DNA of 64,000 nucleotides from Pomphorhynchus laevis (Eukaryota > Acanthocephala > Palaeacanthocephala > Echinorhynchida > Pomphorhynchidae): the NCBI GenBank assembly GCA_012934845.2, contig WNNJ02001688.1, positions 1 to 64,000 on the forward strand, read 5' to 3'. Both the position numbers and the translations under genes were made by a program. Positions within the stretch are counted from its first letter, which is position 1. Each line of letters starts with the position of its first letter. Shown here one piece after another: positions 11,640-20,565 of this stretch. A model generated the notes under the pieces. The model worked only from the letters and a program-made list of their open reading frames with translations. It had not been told where the DNA came from and did not search any database.

Positions 11640-12825
11640 TATGAATAATATGAATTTACAAAAAATATGAATTTACACAAAAAATATGAATAAAAAGTTA
11701 AATATGAATTTACACAACATATGAATTCACACAAAATAAATATTTAAACAAAATATGAATTTACACAAAATATGAACTTACACAAAAGATGAATTCACAT
11801 AAAACATAAAATTACACAAAATTTGAATTTACACAAAATATGAATTTACACAACATATGAATTCACACAAAATAAATATTTAAACAAAATATGAATTTAC
11901 ACAAAATATGAACTTACACAAAAGATGAATTCACATAAAACATAAAATTACACAAAATTTGAATTTACACAAAATATGAATTTACACAAAAGATGAATTC
12001 ACACAAAATATAAATTTACACAAAATAGGAATTTCCACAAAATATAAATTCACACAAAATTTTAATTTACACAAAAGATAAAATTTACATACAATAATAA
12101 ATAGAAAATAATAAATAATTTCCACAAAATATAAATTCACACAAAATATGAATTTAGTCAAAATATGAATTTACACAAAATATGAATTCACACAAAATAT
12201 AAATTCACGCAAAATATGAATTTACACAAAAGATGAATTCACACAAAATATGAATTCACACAAAATATAAATTCACGCAAAATATGAATTTACACAAAAT
12301 ATTAATTTACACAAAATATGAATTCACACAAAAGATGAATTTACACAAAATATGAATTCATACAAAATATAAATTCACGCAAAATATTAATTTACACAAA
12401 ATATGAATTCACACAAAATAAATATTTAAACAAAATATGAATTTACACAAAATATGAATTCACACAAAATATGAATTTACACAAAATATGAAATTACACA
12501 AAATATGAATTTACACAAAATATGAATTTACACAAAATATGAATTTATGCAAAATATGAATTCACACAAAATATGATTTAAATAAAATATGAATTTATAC
12601 AAAATATGAATATAAAATATGAATTTTATCAAAATATAAATTTACACAAAAGATGGAATTTACATAAAATATGAATTCACACAAAATATAAATTCAGACA
12701 AAATAAGAATTCATACAAAATATGAATTCACACAAAATATGAATTTACACGAAAGATAAATTCACACAAACTAAATAAAAATTAAATATGAATTATCACA
12801 AAATTTGAATTTACATTTCAGCTCG
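11640..12825. repeat. 17-bp satellite array with a 136-bp higher-order repeat
   Basis: About 70 units of a 17-base repeat with consensus ACACAAAATATGAATTY. Units differ mainly at the last base (T or C) and by G/A changes (ATGAA, ATAAA, GATGAA). From about 11702 an eight-unit block of 136 bases repeats almost perfectly once, starting again at about 11838. This shows recent unequal exchange of multi-unit blocks. Scattered decayed units also appear at 13430-13560. The array lies just 3' of the FKTN stop codon as read on the minus strand. Confidence 0.9.
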
Positions 12826-12922
12826 TTTCTTGGAATTCGCAATGACAATTTTATTTTAATATATTCTTCTTAAAACACAAATTAAATATAAAATCAATGT
12901 ATATTTTTTCGTTTCTTAAGTT

Positions 12923-13202
12923 CTATGTAGGACAGCGCACAACAGTTCCATTTTCGATATACGATGCATTTATAATGCTTCCATTTCGGCGATACCTTTT
13001 AAAATATTCACAATTAAAATATGATTGATTAAATTCTTCTGAAAATCTCAAATTCTTCCAAACTGAACCGGTTCTAGGAATCAGCCATCTTGGATAACGA
13101 CCGTATTCGTTTTCAATTATTTCCAATGCATTACAAGGAACAAGCAATCGCATATCGAGTAATTCAGCCGAGCATATTTCGGTAATAGGAGGTGTTCGGC
13201 GT
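12923..13202 (-). CDS. FKTN: Fukutin-like gene, last coding exon
   Basis: Terminal exon with stop, 280 bases (1 base plus 93 codons including stop). The acceptor CATTACAG precedes it and it completes a split codon from the exon at 13250-13374. It encodes ICSAELLDMRLLVPCNALEI and IIENEYGRYPRWLIPR, aligning with the fukutin C-terminus ([23 protein letters not shown], then W.IP...WDWK). In the family this block closes the LicD-like transferase domain. The tail after WKNLRFS (residues with Cys and Tyr, ending VRCPT) is not shared with the vertebrate protein. Assignment rests on this exon together with the five others in matching phase and order. Confidence 0.85.
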
Positions 13203-13249
13203 CTGTAATGATGGAAACTAAAAATTCAGCTCGTAATGATATTTATTAC

Positions 13250-13374
13250 TTGTAATTTTTTAGAGCTGCTTGATAAATTCCAATCAATGCGTCATGTTCA
13301 GGGTCATACTTAAGTACGAATAGATCAAATGTATACAATCCGTTACTTATACGAAATTCTAAAGGACCTGGTTC
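13250..13374 (-). CDS. FKTN: Fukutin-like gene, penultimate exon
   Basis: 125 bases, phase 0 in and two bases out. The acceptor is a T-rich run ending in TTTTTTAG and the donor is GTAATA, a weak but valid GT. It encodes EPGPLEFRISNGLYTFDLFV then KYDPEHDALIGIYQ, matching vertebrate fukutin [20 protein letters not shown]. The acidic residues here lie in the transferase core. The intron to the last exon is only 47 bases. Reading is open throughout. Confidence 0.85.
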
Positions 13375-13429
13375 CTAAAAAATAAATACAAGAAATTCAT
13401 ACGAAAAAAGAATTTGCACCTTTTAATTA

Positions 13430-13620
13430 ACAAAATTATGAAGTTACATAATATATAAATTAGCGCAATATATGAATTTACAATAAATTTAAATTATCAC
13501 GAAATATAAATCTTCTCAAAATATGAATTTATAAATAATTTAAATTGAGGCCAAAAATAAACAAGGCAGCAGAAACGACTGATTGCAATTTCCCCTACTG
13601 TTTTGGTAAATGTCGTACCC
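13430..13620. other. Intron sequence with decayed 17-bp satellite units
   Basis: Contains isolated units resembling the array at 11.6-12.8 kb (AATATATGAATTTACA and similar), separated from it by the last FKTN exons. The satellite therefore once extended, or was copied, across the exon pair. Confidence 0.5.
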
Positions 13621-14165
13621 TACTTATACGACAAGTTTCATAATTGTAGATGTTGGCAACATCAACAATTATGAAACTGAAGCTTATTAGCTCCCGGAGC
13701 ACAGTTAAACGACTGATGGTAGTTCACCGTACTGATGAGTGCTGCCGGCTACCATCAGCTCGTCTAGGAGTGATAAGGAAGTCTGCTATACTTGAAATCA
13801 AACTCCGGTTTTTGGCAAAATCTACAATTATGAAACTGAAGCTTATTAGCTCCCGGAGCACAGTTTAACACATCCAGATATAAAATTATAAAAATGTATC
13901 CTACAAAGGATCCTGTGAGAAAGCAAGCAACGACAGCAAGTTAAATTCCTGCTGAATAAAATTAGGATGGTTCGGAAAGTACATGGTTAGTTTAAAGAGG
14001 CAATGCCCATGCACCACGTTAGCAAATTCTCGGAAATGCCTATTTAATATATCACAAGGCAGCCGAAACGAATGATGGTAGTTCACGCTACTGATGAGTG
14101 CTGCCGGCTACCATCAGCTCGTCTAGGAGTGATAAGGAAGTCTGCTCTAGTTGTAAACGAACTCC
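13620..14165. repeat. Pair of interleaved direct repeats leading into the 292-bp array
   Basis: Block a (about 45 bases, ATTATGAAACTGAAGCTTAT and following) occurs at about 13657 and 13826. Block b (about 95 bases, containing CTGATGAGTGCTGCCGGC) occurs at about 13709 and 14067. Block b carries a hairpin TGATGGTAG/CTACCATCA. GGCAGC..GAAACG lies just 5' of its second copy, and GGCAGC could pair with GCTGCC. The hammerhead core strings CTGATGAG and GAAAC are present, but not in an order that folds as a standard hammerhead. Block b runs directly into the first satellite unit. Confidence 0.65.
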
Positions 14166-14289
14166 GGTTTTATGCAGTCTGCCACCGGATCGCAGAGCGA
14201 TACGGCAGTATAGTTGTTACTAATAAGTACACAAGGTAAACGGACATAACTGGGTATTGGAAACAATCACAGTCCATCAGCAATCAAAT

Positions 14290-14329
14290 CCCTAGACCAG
14301 TTTCTGCTTATTGAGCTTCATCAGTAGGG
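14290..14329 (-). ncRNA. Hammerhead ribozyme-like motif, satellite copy 1
   Basis: Read on the minus strand: CCCTA, CTGATGA, a stem-loop GCT..AGC, GAAA, CTG, then GTC followed by TAGGG. CCCTA and TAGGG pair perfectly as stem I, and GTC is a standard cleavage triplet. Stem III is minimal (A-U and C-G around a 2-base loop). The pair next to CTGATGA (10.1-11.1) is A with A rather than the usual G-C. Confidence 0.7.
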
Positions 14330-14582
14330 CCAAGATTTTAAGAGAGTTCAGAGATCCTCCACCACAGTTTAGAAGGGTTCATCACAAGGATGATTATTAC
14401 AACACGACCTTCAAGTCCACAGGCGATCACAAAAGTGATTCGGCAGTATATTATATAAATATTTTTGCAGCCTGCCCCCGGATCGCAATGTTATTCGGCA
14501 GCATAGTTGTTACTATTAAGTAAACGGGGGAAACGGACATAACTGGGTATTGGAAACCATCACAGTTTATTAGCAATCAAAT

Positions 14583-14622
14583 CCCAAGACCGGTTTCTGC
14601 TCATTGAGCTTCATCAGTAGGG
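14583..14622 (-). ncRNA. Hammerhead ribozyme-like motif, satellite copy 2
   Basis: Stem II is the 4-bp GCTC-AAT-GAGC. Core CTGATGA and GAAA intact; triplet GTC. Stem I is CCCTA against TTGGG, with one T-T mismatch. Confidence 0.7.
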
Positions 14623-14872
14623 TCCAGATTTTAAGAAAGTTCAGAGATCCTCCAACACAGTTTTGAAGGATTCATCACAAGGATGATTATTACATGACCT
14701 TCAAGTCCACAGGCGATCACAAAAGTGATTCGGCAGTATATTATATAAATATTTTTGCAGCCTGCCACCGATCGCAGAGCGATACTGACAGTATAGTTGT
14801 TACTAATAAGTAAACAGGGGAACCGGACATAACTGTGTATTAGAAACCATCACAGTCCATCAGCAATCAAAT

Positions 14873-14912
14873 CCCTAGATCGGTTTCTGCTAATTGAGCT
14901 TCATCAGTAGTG
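14873..14912 (-). ncRNA. Hammerhead ribozyme-like motif, satellite copy 3
   Basis: Core intact. The triplet is ATC, which fits the NUH rule. Stem I is CACTA against TAGGG with one mismatch; stem II GCT/AGC. Confidence 0.6.
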
Positions 14913-15165
14913 TCCAGATTTTAAGAGAGTCCAGAGATCTTCCACCACAGTTTAGAAGGATTCATCACAAGGATGATTATTACAACACGACCTTCAAGTC
15001 CACAGGCGATCACAAAAGTGATTCGGCAGTATATTATATAAATATTTGTGCAGCCTGCCACCGATCGCAGAGCGATGCTGACAGCATAGTTGTTACTAAT
15101 AAGTAAACAGGAGAACCGGACATAACTGTGTATTAGAAACCATCACGGTCCATCAGCAATCAAAT

Positions 15166-15205
15166 CCCTAGATCGGTTTCTGCTAGTTGAGCTTCATCAG
15201 CAGTG
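15166..15205 (-). ncRNA. Hammerhead ribozyme-like motif, satellite copy 4
   Basis: Core CTGATGA and GAAA kept, triplet ATC. Stem I is CACTG against TAGGG, weakened; stem II GCT/AGC. Confidence 0.55.
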
Positions 15206-15457
15206 TCCAGATTTTAAGAGAGTCCAGAGATCCTCCACCACAGTTTAGAAGGGTTCATCACAAGGATGATTATTACAACACGACCTTCAAGTCCACAGGC
15301 GATCACAAAAGTGATTCGGCAGTATATTATATAAATATTTTTGCTGCCTGCCCTGGATCGCAGAGCGATACAACAGTATAGTTGTTACTAATAAGTAAAC
15401 GGGGAAAACGGACATAACTGGGTATTGGAAACCATAAAAGTCCACCAGCAATCAAAT

Positions 15458-15497
15458 CCCAATACCGGTTTCTGCTTATTAAGCTTCATCAGTAGGG
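15458..15497 (-). ncRNA. Hammerhead ribozyme-like motif, satellite copy 5
   Basis: Stem II is GCTT-AAT-AAGC. Compared with GCTC-AAT-GAGC in copies 2 and 6, the fourth pair changed from C-G to U-A, a compensatory change. Triplet GTA (allowed). Stem I CCCTA against TTGGG. Confidence 0.7.
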
Positions 15498-15743
15498 TCC
15501 AGATGTTAAGAAAGTTCAAAGCTCCTCCACCACAGTTTAGAAGTGTTCATCACAAGTATGATTATTACAACAGACCTTCAAGTCCACAGGCGATCACAAA
15601 AGTGATTCGGCAGTATATTATATAAATATTTTTGCAGCCTGCCCCGGATCGCAGAGCGATACCGGCAGTATAGTTGTTACTAATAAGTAAACAGGGGACA
15701 CTGACATAACTAGGTATTGGAAACAATCACAGTACAATCAAAT

Positions 15744-15783
15744 CCCTAGACCATTTTCTGCTCATTGAGCTTCATCAGTAGGG
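15744..15783 (-). ncRNA. Hammerhead ribozyme-like motif, satellite copy 6
   Basis: The best combination of stems: stem I CCCTA/TAGGG perfect, stem II GCTC/GAGC perfect, triplet GTC. Stem III is weaker because GAAAC became GAAAA. Confidence 0.7.
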
Positions 15784-16036
15784 TTCAGATTTGTAGGGAG
15801 TTCAGAGATCCTCCACCACAGTTTAGAAGGGTTCATCACAAGGATGATTATTACAACACGACCTTCAAGTCCACAGGCGATCACAAAAGTGATTCGGCAG
15901 TATATTGTATAAATATTTTTGCAGCCTGCCCCCGGATAGCCGAGCGATACAACAGTATAGTTGTTACTAATAATTAAACGGGGGAAACGGACATAACTAG
16001 GTATTGGAAACCATCACAGTCCATCAGCAATCAAAT

Positions 16037-16076
16037 CCCTTGACCGGTTTTTGCTTATTGAGCTTCATCAGTATGT
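16037..16076 (-). ncRNA. Hammerhead ribozyme-like motif, satellite copy 7 (decayed)
   Basis: CTGATGA kept but GAAA reads AAAA, losing the invariant G, and stem I (ACATA against AAGGG) is disrupted. Probably inactive. Confidence 0.5.
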
Positions 16077-16327
16077 TCCAGATTATAAGAGAGTTCAGAG
16101 ATTCTCCTCAACAGTTTAGAAAGGTTCATCACAAGGATGATTATTACAAACGACTTTCAAGTTTACAGGCGATCACAAAAGTGATTCGGCGGTATATTAT
16201 ATAAATATTTTTGCAGCCTGCCCCCGGATCGCAGAGCGATACGGCAGTATAGTTGTTACTAATAAGTTAAGGGAGAAACGGACACAACTGGGTATTGGAA
16301 ACTATCACAGTTTATCAGCAATCATAT

Positions 16328-16367
16328 CCCTAGATCGGTTTCTGCTTATTGAGCTTCATCAGTAGTG
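16328..16367 (-). ncRNA. Hammerhead ribozyme-like motif, satellite copy 8
   Basis: Core intact, triplet ATC, stem I CACTA against TAGGG with one mismatch. The last unit in direct orientation before the array inverts. Confidence 0.6.
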
Positions 16368-16395
16368 TCCAGATTTTAAGAGAGTTCAGAGATCC

Positions 16396-16560
16396 TCCAC
16401 CACAGTTGTAATAATCATCCTTGTGATGAACACTTCTGAACTGTAGTGGAGGATATCTGAACTCTTTTAAAATCTGGACCATACTGATGAAGCTCAATAA
16501 GCAGAAACCGGTCCTGGGATTTGATTGCTGATGGACTGTGATGGTTTTCAATAACCAGTT
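16396..16560 (+). repeat. Inverted partial satellite unit at the array end
   Basis: From about 16404 the sequence is the reverse complement of the preceding unit. It runs from TAATAATCATCCTTGTGATG through a hammerhead-like core (CTGATGA at 16484-16490, GAAAC at 16504-16508) to about 16560. With the direct unit at 16310-16400 it can form a hairpin with arms over 100 bases and almost no loop. Stem I of this copy is poor. Confidence 0.85.
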
Positions 16561-16699
16561 ATGCCCGTTCTGATCGCTTCGATCTTCATGATCTCATACG
16601 ATGCAATCTATAATAAGCATGCCAGAGAGCATCTCAGACAATGCAGTTTGTGGAGATCATGATGGAAGGTTTCATATACTGTGTGAAATCTGATAATCC

Positions 16700-16770
16700 T
16701 GAAATCGTAGCCTAGCAGTCAAGAGCGCAAGCCAAGTACGGAGAGCGACAGCTCGAATCTCGGATAAGTT
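16700..16770 (+). mobile_element. tRNA-derived SINE head (fragment)
   Basis: Contains an A-box-like string GTAGCCTAGCAGTCAAGAGC and, about 35 bases on, a B-box-like GCTCGAATCTC. The arrangement matches the SINE heads at 35.8 and 36.0 kb (TAGCCTAGT..., GAGTTCGAATCC). No full cloverleaf forms. It sits just 5' of the Penelope-like element. Confidence 0.5.
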
Positions 16771-16799
16771 AAATTTCAAAAGGCGAAGAGTTAGTAGTC

Positions 16800-16864
16800 A
16801 GCCTTCTGATGAGCCCGGGGCTGCCAACATGTGGCAAAAAGCGGGCGAAACGAAAACGGCTAAG
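16800..16864 (+). ncRNA. Hammerhead ribozyme at the 5' end of a Penelope-like element
   Basis: Core CTGATGA (16806-16812) and GAAA (16847-16850) flank a strong stem II: GCCCG (16813-16817) with CGGGC (16842-16846), topped by an inner hairpin TGCCA/TGGCA. AGCC (16800-16803) and GGCT (16858-16861) can pair as stem I. Stem III is a very short CG/CG around AAAA, as in many Penelope-like elements, which are known to carry minimal type I hammerheads in their terminal repeats. The expected UH before the cleavage site is not clear, so activity is uncertain. The 3' side runs straight into a copied RT segment. Confidence 0.7.
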
Positions 16865-17062
16865 CACACCAACTGAGCATCTATCGCGTTACATAGATAA
16901 TCAGTTGAAACCACTTTTGGCACACGTTCCATGCCACATAGGATCAACAAATGAGTTCATACGCCGCTTTGAAGAGGAAAGGCTTAAATGGCCAATAAAT
17001 AGTATTTTGATTACAGCAGACATCCAAAGTCTGTATACAAGTATACCTACAGAAAGTGCTTT
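16864..17062 (+). repeat. 199-bp copy of internal RT sequence placed upstream of the element
   Basis: Nearly identical (one substitution seen, AATAAAT against AATGAAT) to about 17919-18117 inside the RT. It starts at the hammerhead and ends at AGAAAGTGCTTT, then switches to the true N-terminal coding sequence. Penelope-like elements often carry partial tandem copies, but these normally join 3' to 5' ends; this one is wholly internal. Confidence 0.85.
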
Positions 17063-19414
17063 CATTCGTTCAATCGTATCAACGAAGCAATCGATATGCC
17101 ACTATATCTCAAAGAAGTGAAGAGGAAAATTCGAAAATTAAGACGACTTCATAATCCTATAAGCGAAGAAGAATTTATTGCCACACGTTATTACATAAAT
17201 CGAAGACAGCGCAGAAACAAGCGCCAGGTAAAATGCACCGACGTACCCACAACTACATCTTCTCATGATACTCAAAGTTGTAACAGCCGTATTAATAATC
17301 ATTATGCAAGTTTAGATTCTCCAATAGAGCACTCTTGTGGTATTGAATTGTCTGCAAATGAAATAAGGGCACTAAATCTCGGTTTGAACTTTGCAATAAA
17401 TCCGCAATGTGTCGATAGATACTCATTGTCGCTAAAAATAAGGTCGATGTGCAACTCGATAATAGATAAGAATAAAAATGAGCCCGATCAAGTTAAGCTC
17501 GTAAACGAATTGGGAATGCAATTATTTGATAAGTATGTCTCCGTTGCTCCATTGAAACCTAGCAGTAACATTTCAAAAGAGATCTTTGATGCTCTGTGCC
17601 TATTAAAGAGAAGGCAAGACATTGTTGTAAAGAAGGCGGATAAGGGACCACAAGCTGTGGTATGGTGTAAGGACAAATACGTAAAAGAAATACAACGCCA
17701 GCTAGTGGAACCAACGTACACAAACATGAGCAACTTAATATATGCCAAGCCGAGGTTGTTGAGCATCTTGCGATTAGCACCTCCAAACAAGAGATTGATG
17801 CTCAGGAATTTGATAATTTAATACAGAAAAATCCTATGTTTGGTACATTCTACATGCTTCCAAAAGTGCACAAGCTTTCACGACCATATATTGGCAGACC
17901 GATAATCAGCTGTTTAGGCACACCAACTGAGCATCTATCGCGTTACATAGATAATCAGTTGAAACCACTTTTGGCACACGTTCCATGCCACATAGGATCA
18001 ACAAATGAGTTCATACGCCGCTTTGAAGAGGAAAGGCTTAAATGGCCAATGAATAGTATTTTGATTACAGCAGACATCCAAAGTCTGTATACAAGTATAC
18101 CTACAGAAAGTGCTTTGGAGGCAATAAGCAATATAATGGGCAAGACAGATTGGTCGTATAAGAAAAAGAACTTTATACTGAAATCGGCAGCAGTAATTTT
18201 AAAAAACAATGTTTGTGAGTTTAATGGACAGTTTTATCTTCAAATGCAAGGTACGGCCATGGGTACTCCGTTTGCGCCGACATTAGCCATAATATACATG
18301 TCAGAGATAGAGAAAGAATGGTTATCATATGGAAACATAAAACCGATGTCATATTGTAGATATATCGATGATTTCCTATGGCCCGACACAAATGACAATT
18401 TAGAGTCATTTAAGCGTTACATGAACAATAGTTCACCTGTGAATGTCACTTTTGATGAAGGCTATTCTGTGAATTTTTTGGATGTGACAATCTACAAAGA
18501 CGAAAATGTATTCAAAACGACTTATTACAGGAAACCCGAGTCGCCACCTCTTCATCTTCATTTCACCAGTTCACATCCACATTCGATTAAAAGGAATATC
18601 ATATACAATCACGCATTAAGAATCAAAAGAGTATGTAGTGATGATAAAGAATTCGAGCGGCATATAGGTGATTTGATTAGTCAGTTTATATCAAGAGGGA
18701 ATGGCAGACGAATGATCGATAATCAAGTGAATAAAGTCAGACATATACGACGTGAAGAATTAGTAAAAAGAAAAATAGATGAAAACAAAGTAAAGCCAAT
18801 GTTTATGAGTGTCGACTTTCATCCAGCTGTCGAACACATTCAAAATCTAATTAATAACACAGAATACGGAAAACTACACAAGGGCATGAGAGTTGCCTTT
18901 AAAGCAAACAATAAAATATCAAGAATTTTGGTAAAATCTAAATTTAACACGCATCATTACACAGCTAGGCATAATGGATGTGCGCCATGTAATGACAAAA
19001 GGTGCATGTCTTGTACCAAAATAAATAGCACAAACGTCATAGTAAGCACAAACTGGAGCCATATTTAAAATTAAAGGCAAACAAAACTGTAAAAGCGCTA
19101 ACAACATATACATTGCAACATGTAAAAAAGCTAATTGCAATGTCCAATATGTTGGGCAGACGTCACAAACATTAGCACGCCGCCTTAACTTGAGACGATC
19201 ACAATACAAAAACAAAAAGGCGATGGACGGTGCAATTTCCCACATGCTCTCTCATGGGAATGACGATGCAATGGAATATGTTGTAATAGAGAGTGACATT
19301 AAAGATAATAAAGAAAGAATGTTTCGAGAACAACAATTAGTAGGATATCTATTTTCAGATGAACCATACGGATGTAATGATAATTATCTTTTTAGGTGGA
19401 AAGACATAACATAG
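17063..19414 (+). pseudogene. Penelope-like element ORF: reverse transcriptase and GIY-YIG endonuclease
   Basis: Three successive frames: 17096-17821 (N-terminal region, including NEIRALNLGLNFAI and the VVKKADKGPQAVVW block of the RT), 17836-19068 (RT core) and 19069-19414 (endonuclease). RT landmarks: FYMLPKVHK, ADIQSLYTSIP (motif A), GTAMGTPFAP (motif B), RYIDDF (motif C, catalytic YIDD), VNFLDVTIY. A linker zinc motif CAPCNDKRCMSC precedes the nuclease, which has NIYIATC as its GIY and VQYVGQT as its YIG, and an acidic residue in MFREQQLVGYL. Breaks in frame lie near 17750-17830 and near 19060. In the family the RT copies the element RNA primed at a nick made by the nuclease. Confidence 0.85.
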
Positions 19415-19519
19415 CTGAGCATGTATATATTGAGATTTGTATTTTGTATTGCTTGTATTTTAGATTGACAAAGGCTTAATCGCCGAAACGACTTAAATAA
19501 ATCATTAATTTTCGCAACT

Positions 19520-20222
19520 GATTGTATTATTCGGGTTGATTAATTGAATTGAACTATATGGCTGACATCCCATTAGAGGATCCTCGAATGTGGTCAAACA
19601 ATTTTCTTAGTGTATATACTAGGTGGTGTTGCTTGATAGACTGGACTTCGATTTACAACTTTCAATCACCATGTCGCTTCTAGACGACACCTTCTAGAAA
19701 CACCATTTAGTATAAATCCCGTATTTCGTAAGAAATCCTGGACCGTTGATTAATCAGCACATCTGTGCACTACTATTATATATGTTTACAAATCATTCTA
19801 ATGATTTTGATTCCAACATATACAACAACTTACAAGCGTTGCTCATAACTCTGTATAAATGACACAATTAGCCCTTATACGTTTTTATTCTAAACATTTA
19901 TTATTATAACTCGATAAGACATGATCGAACGACATCAATTCTCAGTATCTTCAAATGATCTCAGTAAATAGTTTGAATTTGAAATATAGCGTAAGTCTTT
20001 TATAATATGTTTTGAAGAAATTATGGAAAATTGCTAGGTCAACGCGTTTAATTCTTGTGTATATACTTTTTGTTAGGTATACACATATTGAGTCTATAAT
20101 TAGAACCCACTCATTAAAACTTCTTAGTTATAAATATGTTTTAAAAAAATATGTAAAATATTTTTAAGTTCAAAATATGTAGCCTCAGTTACGTAATTTG
20201 ATTTGTACATTACAACACGTAC
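19520..20222. other. FKTN intron sequence, nothing recognised
   Basis: About 700 bases between the Penelope-like element and the FKTN exon at 20223. No repeat family or coding block identified. Confidence 0.5.
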
Positions 20223-20359
20223 CGTTCCAAATTGTAATACTAAATATAGTTGATTATCCCCTCTAAATGAGTTCGGGACGTTGTCTTCAAATTCATCTTT
20301 TAGCATAGCAAAGTCCACGTCCTTGGACTGTAAAATAATTCCACACTGACGGTACCATC
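20223..20359 (-). CDS. FKTN: Fukutin-like gene, catalytic exon with DxD motif
   Basis: 137 bases; acceptor TTTCTAACAG, donor GTACGT. Two bases complete the Gly codon from the previous exon, giving GWYRQCGIILQSKDVDFAML, almost the vertebrate [20 protein letters not shown]. DVD is the metal-binding DxD of the LicD/fukutin nucleotidyltransferase-like fold. It ends YLVLQFGT, followed in frame by the exon at 13250-13374 after a 6.85-kb intron. The product is expected in the Golgi, adding ribitol-5-phosphate from CDP-ribitol to the core glycan of alpha-dystroglycan. Confidence 0.9.
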
Positions 20360-20479
20360 CTGTTAGAAATACATAAAAATAAAGATAAATAATAAATAAT
20401 TTTATCAGATTTTATATAATTTATATTTAAAAACCGATAAAATTTAAAATTTATTTTTTTAAACTAAAAGAAACGTCGA

Positions 20480-20565
20480 TTTTTATGAATTGACTGATAA
20501 ATAATGGACGATGTGTCGGAATAAGGCATAGAGTTTAACAAGAGGAACTGCTATGTAATCACGTT
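20480..20565. repeat. Short Naiad 3'-tail fragment
   Basis: Carries TTTTTATGAATTGACT.ATAAATAA and, further on, GAGGAACTGCTATG, the marks of the Naiad 3' tail, as seen at 44.1 kb. Truncated and diverged; intronic. Confidence 0.6.

Larger units (their letters stand above)
14170..16395 (-). repeat. 292-bp tandem satellite with a hammerhead motif in each unit
   Basis: Nearly eight units. The conserved string TCATCAG (minus strand CTGATGA) falls at 14318, 14611, 14901, 15194, 15486, 15772, 16065 and 16356, spacings 286-293 bases. Units are about 90 percent alike by eye. A second conserved block contains GCGATCACAAAAGTGATTCG, a hairpin with AAAA loop, and a third GGATCGCAGAGCGAT. A plus-strand frame of about 70 codons stays open in several units, but unit length and low stop content explain that. 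The array lies in the 6.85-kb FKTN intron, with the hammerhead strand equal to the FKTN transcript strand. Confidence 0.9.
16801..19520 (+). mobile_element. Canonical Penelope-like element with C-terminal GIY-YIG
   Basis: Order on the plus strand: hammerhead (16800-16864), a 199-bp copy of internal RT sequence (16864-17062), the coding region (17063-19414), and a 3' end with GGC/GCC hairpin, GAAACG and ACTTAAATAAATC (about 19460-19505). The element lies antisense in the FKTN intron between exons at 13374 and 20223. Domain order RT then endonuclease is that of the classic Penelope, Poseidon, Neptune and Nematis groups and opposite to the Naiad elements in this window. It has few frame breaks and long open frames, so it is younger than most other elements here. 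The clade was not determined. Confidence 0.85.

Noticed and set aside
11640-12825. CRISPR-like array
   Set aside because: Units are head-to-tail 17-mers without spacers, in a eukaryotic AT-rich region.
13709-14165. Possible hammerheads from CTGATGAG and GAAACG strings in the repeats before the array
   Set aside because: GAAACG lies before CTGATGAG with no room for stems III and I between them, or more than 300 bases after it. No sensible fold results. Kept only as a repeat with a hairpin.
14311-16204. Series of about 70-codon plus-strand open frames (MSFISR... type) that could pass for a small gene family
   Set aside because: They fall once per 292-bp satellite unit, on the strand opposite to FKTN, with frame breaks in several units. 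The satellite structure explains them.
17488-18409. Minus-strand frames of 60-100 codons within the Penelope-like element
   Set aside because: They are shadows of the plus-strand RT coding sequence.
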